A stretch of 64,000 nt of DNA from Methyloversatilis universalis EHg5 (lineage in GTDB: Bacteria; Pseudomonadota; Gammaproteobacteria; Burkholderiales; Rhodocyclaceae). The stretch is taken from assembly GCF_000378945.1 (NCBI RefSeq), contig NZ_KB900539.1, positions 1,997,142 to 2,061,141 on the forward strand, read 5' to 3'. The notes under the pieces were generated by a model. It had not been told where the DNA came from and did no database searches. It was given only the letters and a program-made list of their open reading frames with translations. Below, piece after piece: positions 33,543-42,335 of this stretch (positions are counted from its first letter, which is position 1; the number at the start of each line of letters is the position of its first letter). The translations under genes and the position numbers were made by a program.

Positions 33543-35168
33543 TCAGGCGCTGCGCAGGCCGAGCGCGCGTGCGATCAGGATGGCGCCGACCGGCATGATG
33601 ACCGCGATGGCCACCACGGTGAGCAGCAGCGGGGTCAGGTCGCCGTAGTGCGCGGCGGTCATGACCGCGCCGGTCGCCGGGTCCTTCACCTCGCGTGACA
33701 GCACGTAGATCTGGTTCAGGTACTTGGTGCCGAGCTGGCTGGCCGACAGCGCGAGGTTGGTGAAGGAGGCCATCACCGCGAAGAAGGTGGCTTTCAGGTG
33801 GGCCGGTGCCGAATTGGCGATCCAGGCCAGCATCGGAATCATCGAAATCTGGCCCAGCGGCGATTCCAGCGCGGTGTCGATTACCGCGATGAAGCGGGCG
33901 TCCACCACGCCGCCGGTCATGCGGGCGGTCCATTCGTGCAGGCCCAGGCTCATGCCCAGCGTCGGCATCGACAGGATGAAGCCGGCCGCGGTGAGCCAGC
34001 CCACCACATAGGTGATCGAGCGTTCCGCCATGAAACGGCGGAACATGAACATGCCGGCCAGCGTCAGCGCGCTGCCGATCAGCGACAGCACCGAAAAGAA
34101 GGCCTGGTCGAAACCGAGCACGTCTATGGTCCACCACGACACGCCGGGGCCGGTGCCCGGGGTGGCGCGGAACATGAAGATGACCAGCGCGGTACCGATC
34201 AGCGTGTTGCGCGCGGCGGGTTCCAGTTCGCGGGTGAGCTTGGTCATCAGGAAGGCGATGATGGCGAACGAACCGGCGAAAATGATTTCCTGGTTCCACT
34301 TCAGGTCGGACAGGCCCATGCCCAGCGTGAACACCACGAACACCAGGCTGCCGCCGAGAATCCACCAGTTGGGGGCGGTATGGCTGTCCGGGTCGCGCAG
34401 CAGGGCGGCCGCCTCGGCACGCGACAGGCCGCGCGACATGTGGGCGGAGAGGGCGCCGCGCCGGAGCCAGGCGGCGAAGGCCACGCCGGCCACCGACACC
34501 AGCGGAATGACCAGCGCCATCAGGTAGATGTCACGGTAGATCAGCACCTTCTGCGCTTCCGGCAGCTTTTCGGTGCCAGCGAACACATACAGGTTGATCA
34601 GTGCCACCAGCACGCTGCCGCCGATGATGGCGACCCGGCCCAGCGTCTGCATCGTGGTGTGCATCAGCTTGAGCTGTTCCGGCGGCACCGGCCGGCCCTG
34701 CTCATCGATCTGCGGGACCGCCTCGACCGTCATCGCGTCGGCCACCGCGTCCTGCAGCACGTAGCCGATGGGGCTGAGCAGCGTGCTGATCACGAACCAG
34801 GTATTGACCGGCAGCAGCGCCGCCATCGCCTCGCGCTCGGCGATCAGGCCGGCCATGATGAGCAGGCTGGCGGCGATCAGCGTGGCGCCCAGATAGATGA
34901 GCAGGCTCTTGAAACGCCACAGCAGATCGACCAGATGGCCGATCGGCATTTTCAGCGCCCACGGTATGCCTACCCAGAAACCGAGTGCGGCCAGGAATTC
35001 GGCCGACAGCCCGAGATAGTCCTTGACGAAGAAAGTGCCGACGATGCCGGTCAGGCCCTGAATGCCAGCCGCCATATAGACCATCAGCGGCGGCAGGTAG
35101 GAAAGGCGCATTTCGCGCCCGAGGGACAGGATGTTCTGATCGATCCAGCGCAGCAGTCGTGATGTCAT
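33543..35168 (-). CDS. BT1/FBT-type major facilitator transporter
   Basis: A 541-residue membrane protein with about twelve helices. The segment FFVKDYLGLSAEFLAALGFW followed by GIPWALKMPIGHLVDLLWRF matches the folate-biopterin transporter (BT1) pattern (kDxLGLs... PWxLKPxxGxxsD). The middle has FRATPGTGPGVSWWTIDVLG. Substrate is unknown; folates are only one possibility. The ATG at 35168 (MTSRLLRWIDQ) follows a ribosome site. It is divergent from the cNMP-binding gene. Confidence 0.7.
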   Translation of the reverse strand: MTSRLLRWIDQNILSLGREMRLSYLPPLMVYMAAGIQGLTGIVGTFFVKDYLGLSAEFLAALGFWVGIPWALKMPIGHLVDLLWRFKSLLIYLGATLIAASLLIMAGLIAEREAMAALLPVNTWFVISTLLSPIGYVLQDAVADAMTVEAVPQIDEQGRPVPPEQLKLMHTTMQTLGRVAIIGGSVLVALINLYVFAGTEKLPEAQKVLIYRDIYLMALVIPLVSVAGVAFAAWLRRGALSAHMSRGLSRAEAAALLRDPDSHTAPNWWILGGSLVFVVFTLGMGLSDLKWNQEIIFAGSFAIIAFLMTKLTRELEPAARNTLIGTALVIFMFRATPGTGPGVSWWTIDVLGFDQAFFSVLSLIGSALTLAGMFMFRRFMAERSITYVVGWLTAAGFILSMPTLGMSLGLHEWTARMTGGVVDARFIAVIDTALESPLGQISMIPMLAWIANSAPAHLKATFFAVMASFTNLALSASQLGTKYLNQIYVLSREVKDPATGAVMTAAHYGDLTPLLLTVVAIAVIMPVGAILIARALGLRSA

Positions 35169-35304
35169 GGTCTGTTCTTGTTGTGGCGATCGCGCCTGTG
35201 ACCGGCAAGGATAGGGGGAATTCAACAAATGCGCCGCAAAAGCGGGCGGCGAAAGCCGGTATGCTTGCGCGCTGACCCTCACCCCACGCCCACCGGAGCA
35301 CCAC

Positions 35305-35781
35305 GTGCGTTTTTTCGGCCGCGACGATGAACCTGCCGCGCTGCAGCCGCTGCGCCAGATCAAGCTTTTTTCGTCGCTGAGCGCGCGCGAACTGAAGGTG
35401 GTGCACGGGCTGCGCCACGAACGTCAGTATCTGGCGGGCGAAATCGTGTTCGACCAGGGCGATGAAGGCCAGGCGATCTACGCCATCGTCGAGGGCGAGG
35501 TGGAAATCCTGCGCGCGGACGGCGGAAGCCCGCACCGGCTGGCGCTGCTGGCGCCGGGCGAGGTGTTCGGCGAACTGGCGCTGCTGGATCAGGCCCCGCG
35601 CGCAGCCCAGGCCCGCGCGCACAGCGACTGCCGGCTGGTGGTGTTTTTTCGCGCGGATTTCATGAGCCTGCTGGAAACCCACCCCAAGATCGCGTCCAAG
35701 ATCGCGCTGTCTCTGGCCCGCCATCTCGGAGGGCGGCTGCGCCAGGCCAATGCCGGCGCCCGCCAGGAAGGTCATCTGTGA
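35305..35781 (+). CDS. Cyclic-nucleotide-binding domain protein (no output domain)
   Basis: A 158-residue protein that is a single cNMP-binding domain: IKLFSSLSARELKVVHGLRH, DQGDEGQAIYAIVEGEVEIL and the phosphate-binding cassette GEVFGELALLDQAPRAAQAR. There is no helix-turn-helix, so it is not a Crp-type regulator. The start is GTG at 35305 and the end overlaps the AI-2E-type permease start (GTGA), which suggests it regulates that permease or acts with it. Confidence 0.82.
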   Translation: MRFFGRDDEPAALQPLRQIKLFSSLSARELKVVHGLRHERQYLAGEIVFDQGDEGQAIYAIVEGEVEILRADGGSPHRLALLAPGEVFGELALLDQAPRAAQARAHSDCRLVVFFRADFMSLLETHPKIASKIALSLARHLGGRLRQANAGARQEGHL

Positions 35782-36899
35782 GGCGGCTGCAGCCGTCCGG
35801 CGCCGGGCCGCTGGCCTGGTGCGGCATCCTGCTCGCCACCACGCTGGCACTGTTCCTGTTCCAGCACCTGCTGTGGCTGGTGCTGCCTTTCCTGTTCGGG
35901 CTGATCGCCTACTACTTCCTGTATCCGCCGGTGCAGCGTCTGGTGTTCGCCGGCTTTTCGCAGGAGGCGGCCGCCAACATCACGGTCGGTGCCTTCGCGG
36001 TGCTGCTGATCGCATGCTTCGCGCTGATGCTGCCCTGGTTCGCTGCCCATGCGGTCAGCGTGCAGGACACCGGCCAGCGCTATCTGCAGGGCGGGCTGGC
36101 CCTGCTCGATGAAACATTGCGCGCGCTGGAAACCCAGTCCCGTTTCATGCGTGATGCCCATGTGGCCGATGCGGTGTCCTCCCATATCGCGGCAGCTGGC
36201 GAAGGGTTTGCACAGGAGCGCCTGCCTGGGCTGATGATGGGCGTGGCGGCCTGGTTGCCGTCCTTCCTGCTGGCGCCCTTTCTCGCCTATTTTTTCCTGC
36301 GCGATGGGCGCCGCTTCCAGCGTTTTCTCGCACGGGCGATGCCCAACGCCTATTTCGAGCGCACGCTGCATCTGCTGTACGAGGTTGACCGCACTGCGCG
36401 CGCCTACTTCCAGGGCCTGATCAAGCTCACCGTTCTCGATGCACTGTGTCTGGCTTTCGGCCTGTGGCTGATCGGGCTGTCGTCGCCGCTCATGCTGGGC
36501 CTGATCACCGCCGTGCTGGCCTGGGTGCCCTATGTCGGCTCCATTCTGGGCTGTGCGGTCGTGGTGATGGTGGCGGCGACCGACTTCCCCGGATCGCCCG
36601 GCGTGGCCTACGCTGCAGTCGGGCTGTTCGTATTCGTACGGCTGCTGGATGACTTCGTGTTCATGCCGCTGACCATAGGCCGCAGCCTGAAGATGCACCC
36701 GCTGGTCACCGTACTGATGATTTTCGTCGGCGGCGCGGTGGCCGGCGTGGCCGGCCTGCTGCTGGTGCTTCCGGTGCTGGGCGTGGTGATGGTGATCGGC
36801 GAAACTGCCAGCATCGTCGCCGCCGACCCTAGGCTGCGCGCACGCCACGCCCACGCACGTCAGCTGCGCCTGCAGTCGGTCACCCGCGATCTGGGCTGA
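35778..36899 (+). CDS. AI-2E family transporter (PerM-like)
   Basis: A 373-residue membrane protein with about seven or eight helices. Family blocks are FLYPPVQRLVF, the central LAYFFLRDGRRFQRFLARAM, and AYFQGLIKLTVLDALCLAFG then WVPYVGSILG with a final LMIFVGGAVAGVAGLLLVLP. The start is GTG at 35778, overlapping the cNMP gene stop by four bases. Substrate unknown; members move autoinducer-2 or Na+/H+. Confidence 0.85.
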   Translation: MRRLQPSGAGPLAWCGILLATTLALFLFQHLLWLVLPFLFGLIAYYFLYPPVQRLVFAGFSQEAAANITVGAFAVLLIACFALMLPWFAAHAVSVQDTGQRYLQGGLALLDETLRALETQSRFMRDAHVADAVSSHIAAAGEGFAQERLPGLMMGVAAWLPSFLLAPFLAYFFLRDGRRFQRFLARAMPNAYFERTLHLLYEVDRTARAYFQGLIKLTVLDALCLAFGLWLIGLSSPLMLGLITAVLAWVPYVGSILGCAVVVMVAATDFPGSPGVAYAAVGLFVFVRLLDDFVFMPLTIGRSLKMHPLVTVLMIFVGGAVAGVAGLLLVLPVLGVVMVIGETASIVAADPRLRARHAHARQLRLQSVTRDLG

Positions 36900-36909
36900 A
36901 TCGGCGGCG

Positions 36910-37296
36910 TCAGCCTTCCCGGTTGCGCATGTGGTCGGCCAGATCCTCGATCGCTTTCAGCAGCTGTGCGTTCGCCTCGTCCGGCGGCAACACCTCATCC
37001 ACCGCCAGTCGCATGCACATCAGCCACTGGTCGCGCTCGGCTTCTCCGATGGCGAAGGGCAGGTGACGGGCGCGCAGTCGCGGGTGACCGTAGGCCTGCA
37101 CGAACAGCTGCGGGCCGCCCAGCCAGCCGGACAGGTACATGAACAGTTTCTGGTTCGAACCGGACAGGTCGGCCGGGTGCAGCTTGCGGATGCCGTAGGC
37201 CTCCGGCAGCGTGTCCATCAGGTCGTAGAAGCGGTCGACCAGGCGGCGGACGGTGTCTTCGCCACCGATGTAGTCGTAAAAGGTTGGGGTGCTCAT
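36910..37296 (-). CDS. Group II truncated haemoglobin (trHbO-like)
   Basis: A 128-residue globin. MSTPTFYDYIGGEDTVRRLV is the start, FMYLSGWLGGP the E-helix region, and GHPRLRARHLPFAIGEAERD the F-helix with the proximal His and the group II W (QWLMCM) that follows. It is convergent with the AI-2E-type gene (10 bases between). Likely roles are oxygen or NO handling; no NO-reductase genes are near. Confidence 0.9.
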   Translation of the reverse strand: MSTPTFYDYIGGEDTVRRLVDRFYDLMDTLPEAYGIRKLHPADLSGSNQKLFMYLSGWLGGPQLFVQAYGHPRLRARHLPFAIGEAERDQWLMCMRLAVDEVLPPDEANAQLLKAIEDLADHMRNREG

Positions 37297-37441
37297 ATCG
37301 GTAATGTCCTGCGTGAATCCGTGATTTTATCGTGCAGGCGGGCTTCTTCATTGCACCGGCGGCGGACCTTTTTCGCAGGGCCGTCATCGCCCGCAGCATA
37401 GAATCCGGGCGCTGCACGCTTACACCGAACCGAGGAGTGCC

Positions 37442-38212
37442 ATGAAAACCCTGCTGTTCTACGACAATGTGGTCGTGCTCAACCGCGACACCCACCGCGA
37501 CCTGCGCCTGAAGCCCCAGGACAACCTGAAGTTCGCCGCGGAAACCAACTGCGTGCCGCTGGCCCTGGTCGAGTTCGGCGATGTTGCCCGCGAGTACCCC
37601 ATCGTGTTCGCCCGCCTGCCCGGCGGCCTGGTGCCGGTGGCGCTGCTCGGCCTGCGCGACGCGGAAAACCTCTATGTCACGCCGGAAGGCAAATGGGACG
37701 CGCGCTATGTGCCGGCCTTCGTGCGCCGCTACCCCTTCGTCGCGGTGCAGGACAACAACGCACCGGACAAACTGCTGGTGTGCATGGACGACAAGTTCCC
37801 GGGCTTCAATGCGGAAGAGGGCGAGCGCCTGTTCGACGAGAACGGCGCGGAAACCGACTACCTGAAGAATGCACTGGCTTTCGTGCAGGGCTACCAGAAC
37901 GAGGCGCAGCGCACCGCAGAATTCTGCCGTGAGATCGAACAGCTGGGCCTGCTCAACGAAATGAGCGCAATGGCCGAACTGAACGACGGCCGCAAGTTCC
38001 GCCTCGATGGCCTGTGGGTGATCGACGAAGCCAAGCTGCAGGCACTGTCCGCAGCGGCGGCGGTCGACCTGTTCCGCCGCGGCTGGATGGGGCTGGTCTA
38101 TGCCCAGCTGCTGTCGCTGGGTCACCTGCGCATTCTGCTGGACCGGACCGCAACCCGCGGCGCAGCCGAAACCCCGCCGGCGGAAGAAGCCGTCGAGGCG
38201 ACGAAGCACTGA
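37442..38212 (+). CDS. SapC family protein
   Basis: A 256-residue protein of the SapC family, named from an S-layer-related Campylobacter protein. Marks: the N-terminus with NTNCVPLALVEF-like ETNCVPLALVEFGDVAREYP, then IVFARLPGGLVPVALLGLRD and MDDKFPGFNAEEGERLF, ending in a helical region. There is no signal peptide. It is tail-to-tail with envZ (stop 38212, envZ end 38213). The role in this organism is unknown. Confidence 0.78.
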   Translation: MKTLLFYDNVVVLNRDTHRDLRLKPQDNLKFAAETNCVPLALVEFGDVAREYPIVFARLPGGLVPVALLGLRDAENLYVTPEGKWDARYVPAFVRRYPFVAVQDNNAPDKLLVCMDDKFPGFNAEEGERLFDENGAETDYLKNALAFVQGYQNEAQRTAEFCREIEQLGLLNEMSAMAELNDGRKFRLDGLWVIDEAKLQALSAAAAVDLFRRGWMGLVYAQLLSLGHLRILLDRTATRGAAETPPAEEAVEATKH

Positions 38213-39562
38213 TCAGTGTTTCACGGGCGAGCCTGCCGGCAGCGGCAGGCTCAGCCGCGCGATCAGGCCGCCGCCCTCGCGCGGCAGCAGGTCGAAGCGG
38301 CCGCCGTGCGCGCGCAGCGTGCGGTCGACGATGGCCAGGCCGAGCCCGGCGCCGCTCTGGCCGGTGCGCGACGAATCGAGCCGGGTGAAGGGCCGCTTGA
38401 GCCGATCGACCTGCTCCGGCGGTATGCCCGGCCCGCGGTCACACACCTCTATCCACGCCTCCCCGCCCTCAAGCCGGCACAGCAGATCGATCGGCCTGTC
38501 TTCGCCAGCGTGGCGCAGCGCATTGTCGATCAGGTTGTTCAGGCAGCGGCGTATCGCCAGCGGCCGGAAGCGCAGTGCCGGCAGCGGGTCGACCCGGCCG
38601 AGCTGCACCGGCTTGTCGTGCCGGGCGTAGGCCTGAGAGGCTTCCAGCACCAGACTGGCCAGATCGCCTTCGACCGGCTCCTCGCCGGTCGTGATGCGTG
38701 CGAAATCGAGGAACTGGCCGATGATCTTGTCCATGTCGTCGATGTCGGCACTCATGTCGCGCACCGTGTCCGGGTCCAGTCCGGCCAGTTCCATGTCCAG
38801 CCGCAGCCGGGTGAGCGGCGTACGCAGATCGTGTGAAATGCCGGCCAGAATGAGCGCGCGTTCGTCCTCGTTGCGTGCGAGATCGTCGGCCATCTGGTTG
38901 AAGGCGCTGGCGACTTCGGCCAGTTCTTCAGCGCCCTGAACCGGCAGCGGGGCAGGGCGCTCGCCACGACCAATGGCGCGCGCGGCGCGTTTCATCGCTG
39001 CCAGCGGGCGAGTCACCCGACGCACGATCAGATAGGCGCCGCCCAGCGCCAGAATGAGCGCGGCCGTGCCCCAGCCGATCACTTCCAGCGCCAGCGGTCG
39101 CTCGATCCGGCTGCGCGGCAGCATGAGCCAGTAATCATCCACGCCTTCTTCGTCAGCAATGCTGAAACTGACGAACAGGCCGCTCTGCAGCCCCTTGGAC
39201 ACGACGATGCGGGTGCGCGGGTCGAGCCGGCGGCGCAGTTCCTGCTCGATGGTGGCCAGCGAGCGGTCGCCGGCCATCGGTTCGAAGCCGGGAATGTCGC
39301 CGTCCGGGTAGATGCGCAGGCCTTCGCGCATCGACAGTTCGGTCAGCAGCTCAAGCCGGCGCTGCGGGTCAGCGCTCACCAGCGACGCGCGGGTGAGGTT
39401 GATCACGCTGATGATGATCTGCGCCGCCTGCTGCGCGCGCGGGCCCTGTTCCAGCCAGCTGTAGATGCCGGACCAGGCGAGCACCGAAGCAGTGAGCAGC
39501 GCAGCCAGCAGCAGGAAGGTGCGGGCGAGCAGCGAGCGCGGCAGCAGCGTGAAGCGGCGCAT
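38213..39562 (-). CDS. envZ: Osmosensor-type histidine kinase EnvZ
   Basis: A 449-residue inner-membrane kinase, close to E. coli EnvZ (450). Two membrane helices (about 10-30 and 155-180) flank a periplasmic domain; HAMP at about 185-235; the dimerisation motif ISHDLRTPLTRLRLDME carries the phospho-His; N-box CLNNLIDNALRHAG and GAGLGLAIVDR for ATP. I chose the ATG at 39562 (MRRFTLLPRSLL) because PRSLLxRTFLL is the usual EnvZ start; a GTG at 39628 would add 22 basic residues. It is 90 bases downstream of ompR (24 from the GTG), so the two form one operon. Confidence 0.9.
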   Translation of the reverse strand: MRRFTLLPRSLLARTFLLLAALLTASVLAWSGIYSWLEQGPRAQQAAQIIISVINLTRASLVSADPQRRLELLTELSMREGLRIYPDGDIPGFEPMAGDRSLATIEQELRRRLDPRTRIVVSKGLQSGLFVSFSIADEEGVDDYWLMLPRSRIERPLALEVIGWGTAALILALGGAYLIVRRVTRPLAAMKRAARAIGRGERPAPLPVQGAEELAEVASAFNQMADDLARNEDERALILAGISHDLRTPLTRLRLDMELAGLDPDTVRDMSADIDDMDKIIGQFLDFARITTGEEPVEGDLASLVLEASQAYARHDKPVQLGRVDPLPALRFRPLAIRRCLNNLIDNALRHAGEDRPIDLLCRLEGGEAWIEVCDRGPGIPPEQVDRLKRPFTRLDSSRTGQSGAGLGLAIVDRTLRAHGGRFDLLPREGGGLIARLSLPLPAGSPVKH

Positions 39563-39652
39563 CGGGCGGGCGAGGGTCTGGCCTGTCCAGCGCGCAAGAC
39601 TGCCGCGCCGGCGGCTGCGTTTCACCACGAGAAGGCGAACCGCCAGCGGGTG

Positions 39653-40381
39653 TCAGCCATGCCGGGTGCCGTCCGGCACGAACACGTAACCGAAGCCCCA
39701 TACCGTCTGCAGGTAGCGCGGCTTGGCCGGATCGTCCTCGACCAGCTTGCGCAGGCGGGACATCTGCACGTCAATCGAGCGGTCGAAAGCGTCGTATTCG
39801 CGGCCGCGCGCCAGCTCCATCAGCTTGTCGCGCGACAGCGGTACGCGTGGCGATTCGAGCAGCACCTTGAGCAGCGAAAATTCGCCGGTGGTCAGCACCT
39901 GTTCCTGACCGTCGCGGGTCAGCGTGCGGGCCGCCAGATTGACCTCGACCTGACCGAAGTGCACCACGCGTTCGTCCAGCGTGGGGGCGCCCGGTGGCGG
40001 CTTGGGCGCCTGCCGGCGCAGCACCGCATTGATGCGGGCCACCAGTTCGCGCGGGTTGAAGGGCTTGGGCAGGTAGTCGTCAGCACCCATTTCCAGACCG
40101 ACGATGCGGTCGACCTCGTCGCCCTTGGCGGTCAGCATGACCACCGGAATCGCGTTGTCCTGGGCGCGCAGCCGGCGACAGATCGCCAGACCGTCTTCGC
40201 CCGGCAGCATCAGGTCGAGCACCATCAGGTCGTACAGTTCGCGTGCCAGCGCCCTGTCCATCTGGCCGCTGTCGGCCACTGACTTGACGGTGAAGCCCTG
40301 TTCGCCGAGGTAGCGCTCCAGCAGAGCGCGCAGGCGGGCGTCGTCATCGACGACAAGGATCTTGCGTTTTTTTTCTTCCAT
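39653..40381 (-). CDS. ompR: OmpR-family response regulator
   Basis: A 242-residue regulator. The receiver domain has KILVVDDDARLR, phospho-acceptor Asp56 (VLDLMLPGEDG) and MLTAKGDEVDR; the C-terminal winged helix has LTTGEFSLLKVLLESPR and YDAFDRSIDVQMSRLRKLVE then WGFGYVF. Near-identical to enteric OmpR in these blocks. It controls porin or envelope genes together with envZ. The divergent upstream region (40382-40570) has TTAC direct repeats that may be its own binding sites. Confidence 0.94.
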   Translation of the reverse strand: MEEKKRKILVVDDDARLRALLERYLGEQGFTVKSVADSGQMDRALARELYDLMVLDLMLPGEDGLAICRRLRAQDNAIPVVMLTAKGDEVDRIVGLEMGADDYLPKPFNPRELVARINAVLRRQAPKPPPGAPTLDERVVHFGQVEVNLAARTLTRDGQEQVLTTGEFSLLKVLLESPRVPLSRDKLMELARGREYDAFDRSIDVQMSRLRKLVEDDPAKPRYLQTVWGFGYVFVPDGTRHG

Positions 40382-40435
40382 GCGGCGATGCTACCCGAGC
40401 GGCTCCGGCCAGTTCAATTGCGCCGTGAGCGGATG

Positions 40436-40500
40436 TTACCCGGCGGTGCCCTGGTTACCCATGCTTACAAAGCCCGGGGCAGGCTACACAGAACGCTTAC
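40436..40500. promoter_or_regulatory. TTAC direct repeats, possible OmpR sites
   Basis: In the 189-base gap between ompR and the divergent small secreted gene, TTAC occurs at 40436, 40455, 40465 and 40497, with a CTAC at 40484; two of these (40455 and 40465) are exactly 10 bases apart. OmpR binds tandem 10-bp half-sites containing TTAC/ TTTAC-like cores. This fits but is short of proof. Confidence 0.35.
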
Positions 40501-40570
40501 AGCGGCCGCTCAGCATCGGTCCAGTACCGGTTTGCGGTGCATTTACGGTCTGCTGACCGCGGAGTCGCCG

Positions 40571-40870
40571 ATGAAAACGTCGATGAGAACAAGCCTGCTC
40601 GTATCCCTTCTTGCGCTGTCCGGCAGCCTGATGGCAGCACCTTCGCCAGTCGGCGCGGCCGGGGCACCGGCCGAAGCGCCGAGGGCAATGCATCCATTCG
40701 ACGGCGGCAAGGTGACGGCCCCAGCGGATTCCGAAAGTGTTGCGGATACGCATCTACAGCTGCAGTACTTACTACACCGGGCCAGTCGCTCACTCTACAA
40801 TCCGGCCGCCGGGCTGCTCATGGCCGGCGTTCCCGCAGAGGCGGACACCCTCGGACACGTGGCGCAGTGA
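40571..40870 (+). CDS. Small exported hypothetical protein
   Basis: A 99-residue protein starting MKTSMRTSLLVSLLALSGSL with a signal peptide cleaved after MAA. The mature part is Ala/Pro-rich, then helical with HLQLQYLLHRASRSLYNPAA. No family recognised. It is the first of a three-gene plus-strand run with 40885 and the DUF1501 gene. Possible OmpR-type sites lie upstream, so it may be envelope-stress or osmolarity controlled. Confidence 0.55.
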   Translation: MKTSMRTSLLVSLLALSGSLMAAPSPVGAAGAPAEAPRAMHPFDGGKVTAPADSESVADTHLQLQYLLHRASRSLYNPAAGLLMAGVPAEADTLGHVAQ

Positions 40871-40884
40871 AGGAGCAACAGCGG

Positions 40885-41214
40885 ATGAAGTGTGCAGAGC
40901 TTGCCGGTTCGCGACTGTACGGCCTGATCGCCGGCTCGTGCGTCGGGGCTGCCCTGTTTGCGTCGGTACCGGTGCTGGCAGGTGAGCCGGGCGGTCGTCG
41001 CGACTTTGCCGAGCCGCAGCGCCTCGAACGTGTGATTCCGGCTGGCGCGACGATGCAGCCGATGCGTCGCTTCGATGATGAAGCCGGCCCGGTGCGCCGC
41101 CTTGATTACGGCGATACGCGCAGCAACCGCATGACGCCCGAAGAGCGCCGCCAGCTGCGGCGTGACATCCGTGACGCGGCACGCGAACTGTACCGCGACG
41201 CGCCCGGCCCCTGA
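40885..41214 (+). CDS. Small exported basic protein
   Basis: A 109-residue protein with an N-terminal signal or anchor (GLIAGSCVGAALFASVPVLA) and a mature region ending MTPEERRQLRRDIRDAAREL, a helix motif seen in small betaproteobacterial exported proteins. The start ATG at 40885 has AAGGAG 11 bases upstream; longer in-frame starts overlap the previous gene. Function unknown. Confidence 0.6.
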   Translation: MKCAELAGSRLYGLIAGSCVGAALFASVPVLAGEPGGRRDFAEPQRLERVIPAGATMQPMRRFDDEAGPVRRLDYGDTRSNRMTPEERRQLRRDIRDAARELYRDAPGP

Positions 41215-41288
41215 TTTCCCGCAGCATTCCGCTCGTCCCCGTGCCGCTGTCGCGTTGCAGCGGCGCTTTCTTCCCTGACGGAGTCTGA

Positions 41289-42323
41289 ATGGACCGCAGG
41301 CATTTCTTGCTCACAGCCGGCAGCGCCTCGCTTGCGCTGGCGCCCCTCGGCCAGGTCGCAGCAGCCCCCGCCGGCCGTCTGCTGGTGCTGGTGGATATGG
41401 TCGGCGGCAACGACGGTCTCAACACGCTGGTGCCCTACGGTCAGGCCGCCTACTACCGGCTTCGCCCGACCATCGCGCTGGACCGCCGGGCGCTGTTGCC
41501 GGTGGCGGACGGGCAGGGGCTGCATCCGGCACTGCGTCCGCTGATGCCGCTGTGGCAGGACGGCCAGCTCGCATTGCTGCAGGGTGTGGGCTGCGCCGAC
41601 GGCAGTCTGTCGCATCACCGCGCCACCGAAATCATGGACAGCGGCCGGCTTGACGACAGCCCGCTGCAGCCGGGCTGGCTGGCCCGCTGCCTGGCAATGC
41701 ATGAGCCGAGCCGCCGGGCTGCCACGCAGGCACTGGTGGTCACCTCTGATCTGCCCGGGCCGCTGCACGGCCTGCCGCGCTGTCGCAGCCTGGCCTGCGC
41801 CGATGGCGAGGCGCTGACCGCGCGCTTCGGTTTTCCGGCAGATGCGCTGGGTGATGCGCTGGCGCGTGCCTGTGCCGAACTGGCCGCAGGTTCCGACGCC
41901 ACGGTGATTCGGGTGGCGCTCGACGGTTTCGATACCCACGAAGACCAGCCAACCACCCACGCGCGACTGCTTGATTCGCTCGCCCGTTCGCTGGCTGCGC
42001 TGCGCAATGCGCTGACCGCGATGGGGCGCTGGCAGGACACGCTGGTGCTGACGCGCAGCGAATTCGGCCGGCTGGCCAACGAAAATCTCAGTGCCGGCAC
42101 CGATCACGGCAACGCCAGCGTGCAGCTGATCGCCGGTGGCCGGGTGGCGGGCGGGCTGCGCGGCGCGGCCGCCGATCTCGAAGCGCTGGATGCGCGGGGC
42201 GGATTGCCGGCCACGCTGGATTTCCGCTCGCTTCACTCGGCACTTGCCGAGCAGTGGCTGGGAGTCAGTGCGGCCGCGCTGGGCTCAGATCTGCCGGTGC
42301 TGCCGTTTGCGCTGACTGCCTAG
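41289..42323 (+). CDS. DUF1501 secreted protein (Tat signal)
   Basis: A 344-residue protein of the DUF1501 family. The N-terminus MDRRHFLLTAGSASLALAPL has the twin-arginine motif RRHFL, so it is exported folded. Core blocks: VLVDMVGGNDGLNTLVPY, SHHRATEIMDSG, VIRVALDGFDTHEDQPT, SEFGRLANENLSAGTDHGNA. The Asp/His pattern suggests an alkaline-phosphatase-like metal site. A DUF1800 partner, usual for this family, is absent, and the protein is shorter than most members (about 400 or more). It is convergent with the TPR response regulator. Confidence 0.85.
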   Translation: MDRRHFLLTAGSASLALAPLGQVAAAPAGRLLVLVDMVGGNDGLNTLVPYGQAAYYRLRPTIALDRRALLPVADGQGLHPALRPLMPLWQDGQLALLQGVGCADGSLSHHRATEIMDSGRLDDSPLQPGWLARCLAMHEPSRRAATQALVVTSDLPGPLHGLPRCRSLACADGEALTARFGFPADALGDALARACAELAAGSDATVIRVALDGFDTHEDQPTTHARLLDSLARSLAALRNALTAMGRWQDTLVLTRSEFGRLANENLSAGTDHGNASVQLIAGGRVAGGLRGAAADLEALDARGGLPATLDFRSLHSALAEQWLGVSAAALGSDLPVLPFALTA

Positions 42324-42335
42324 CGCTGACTGGGT

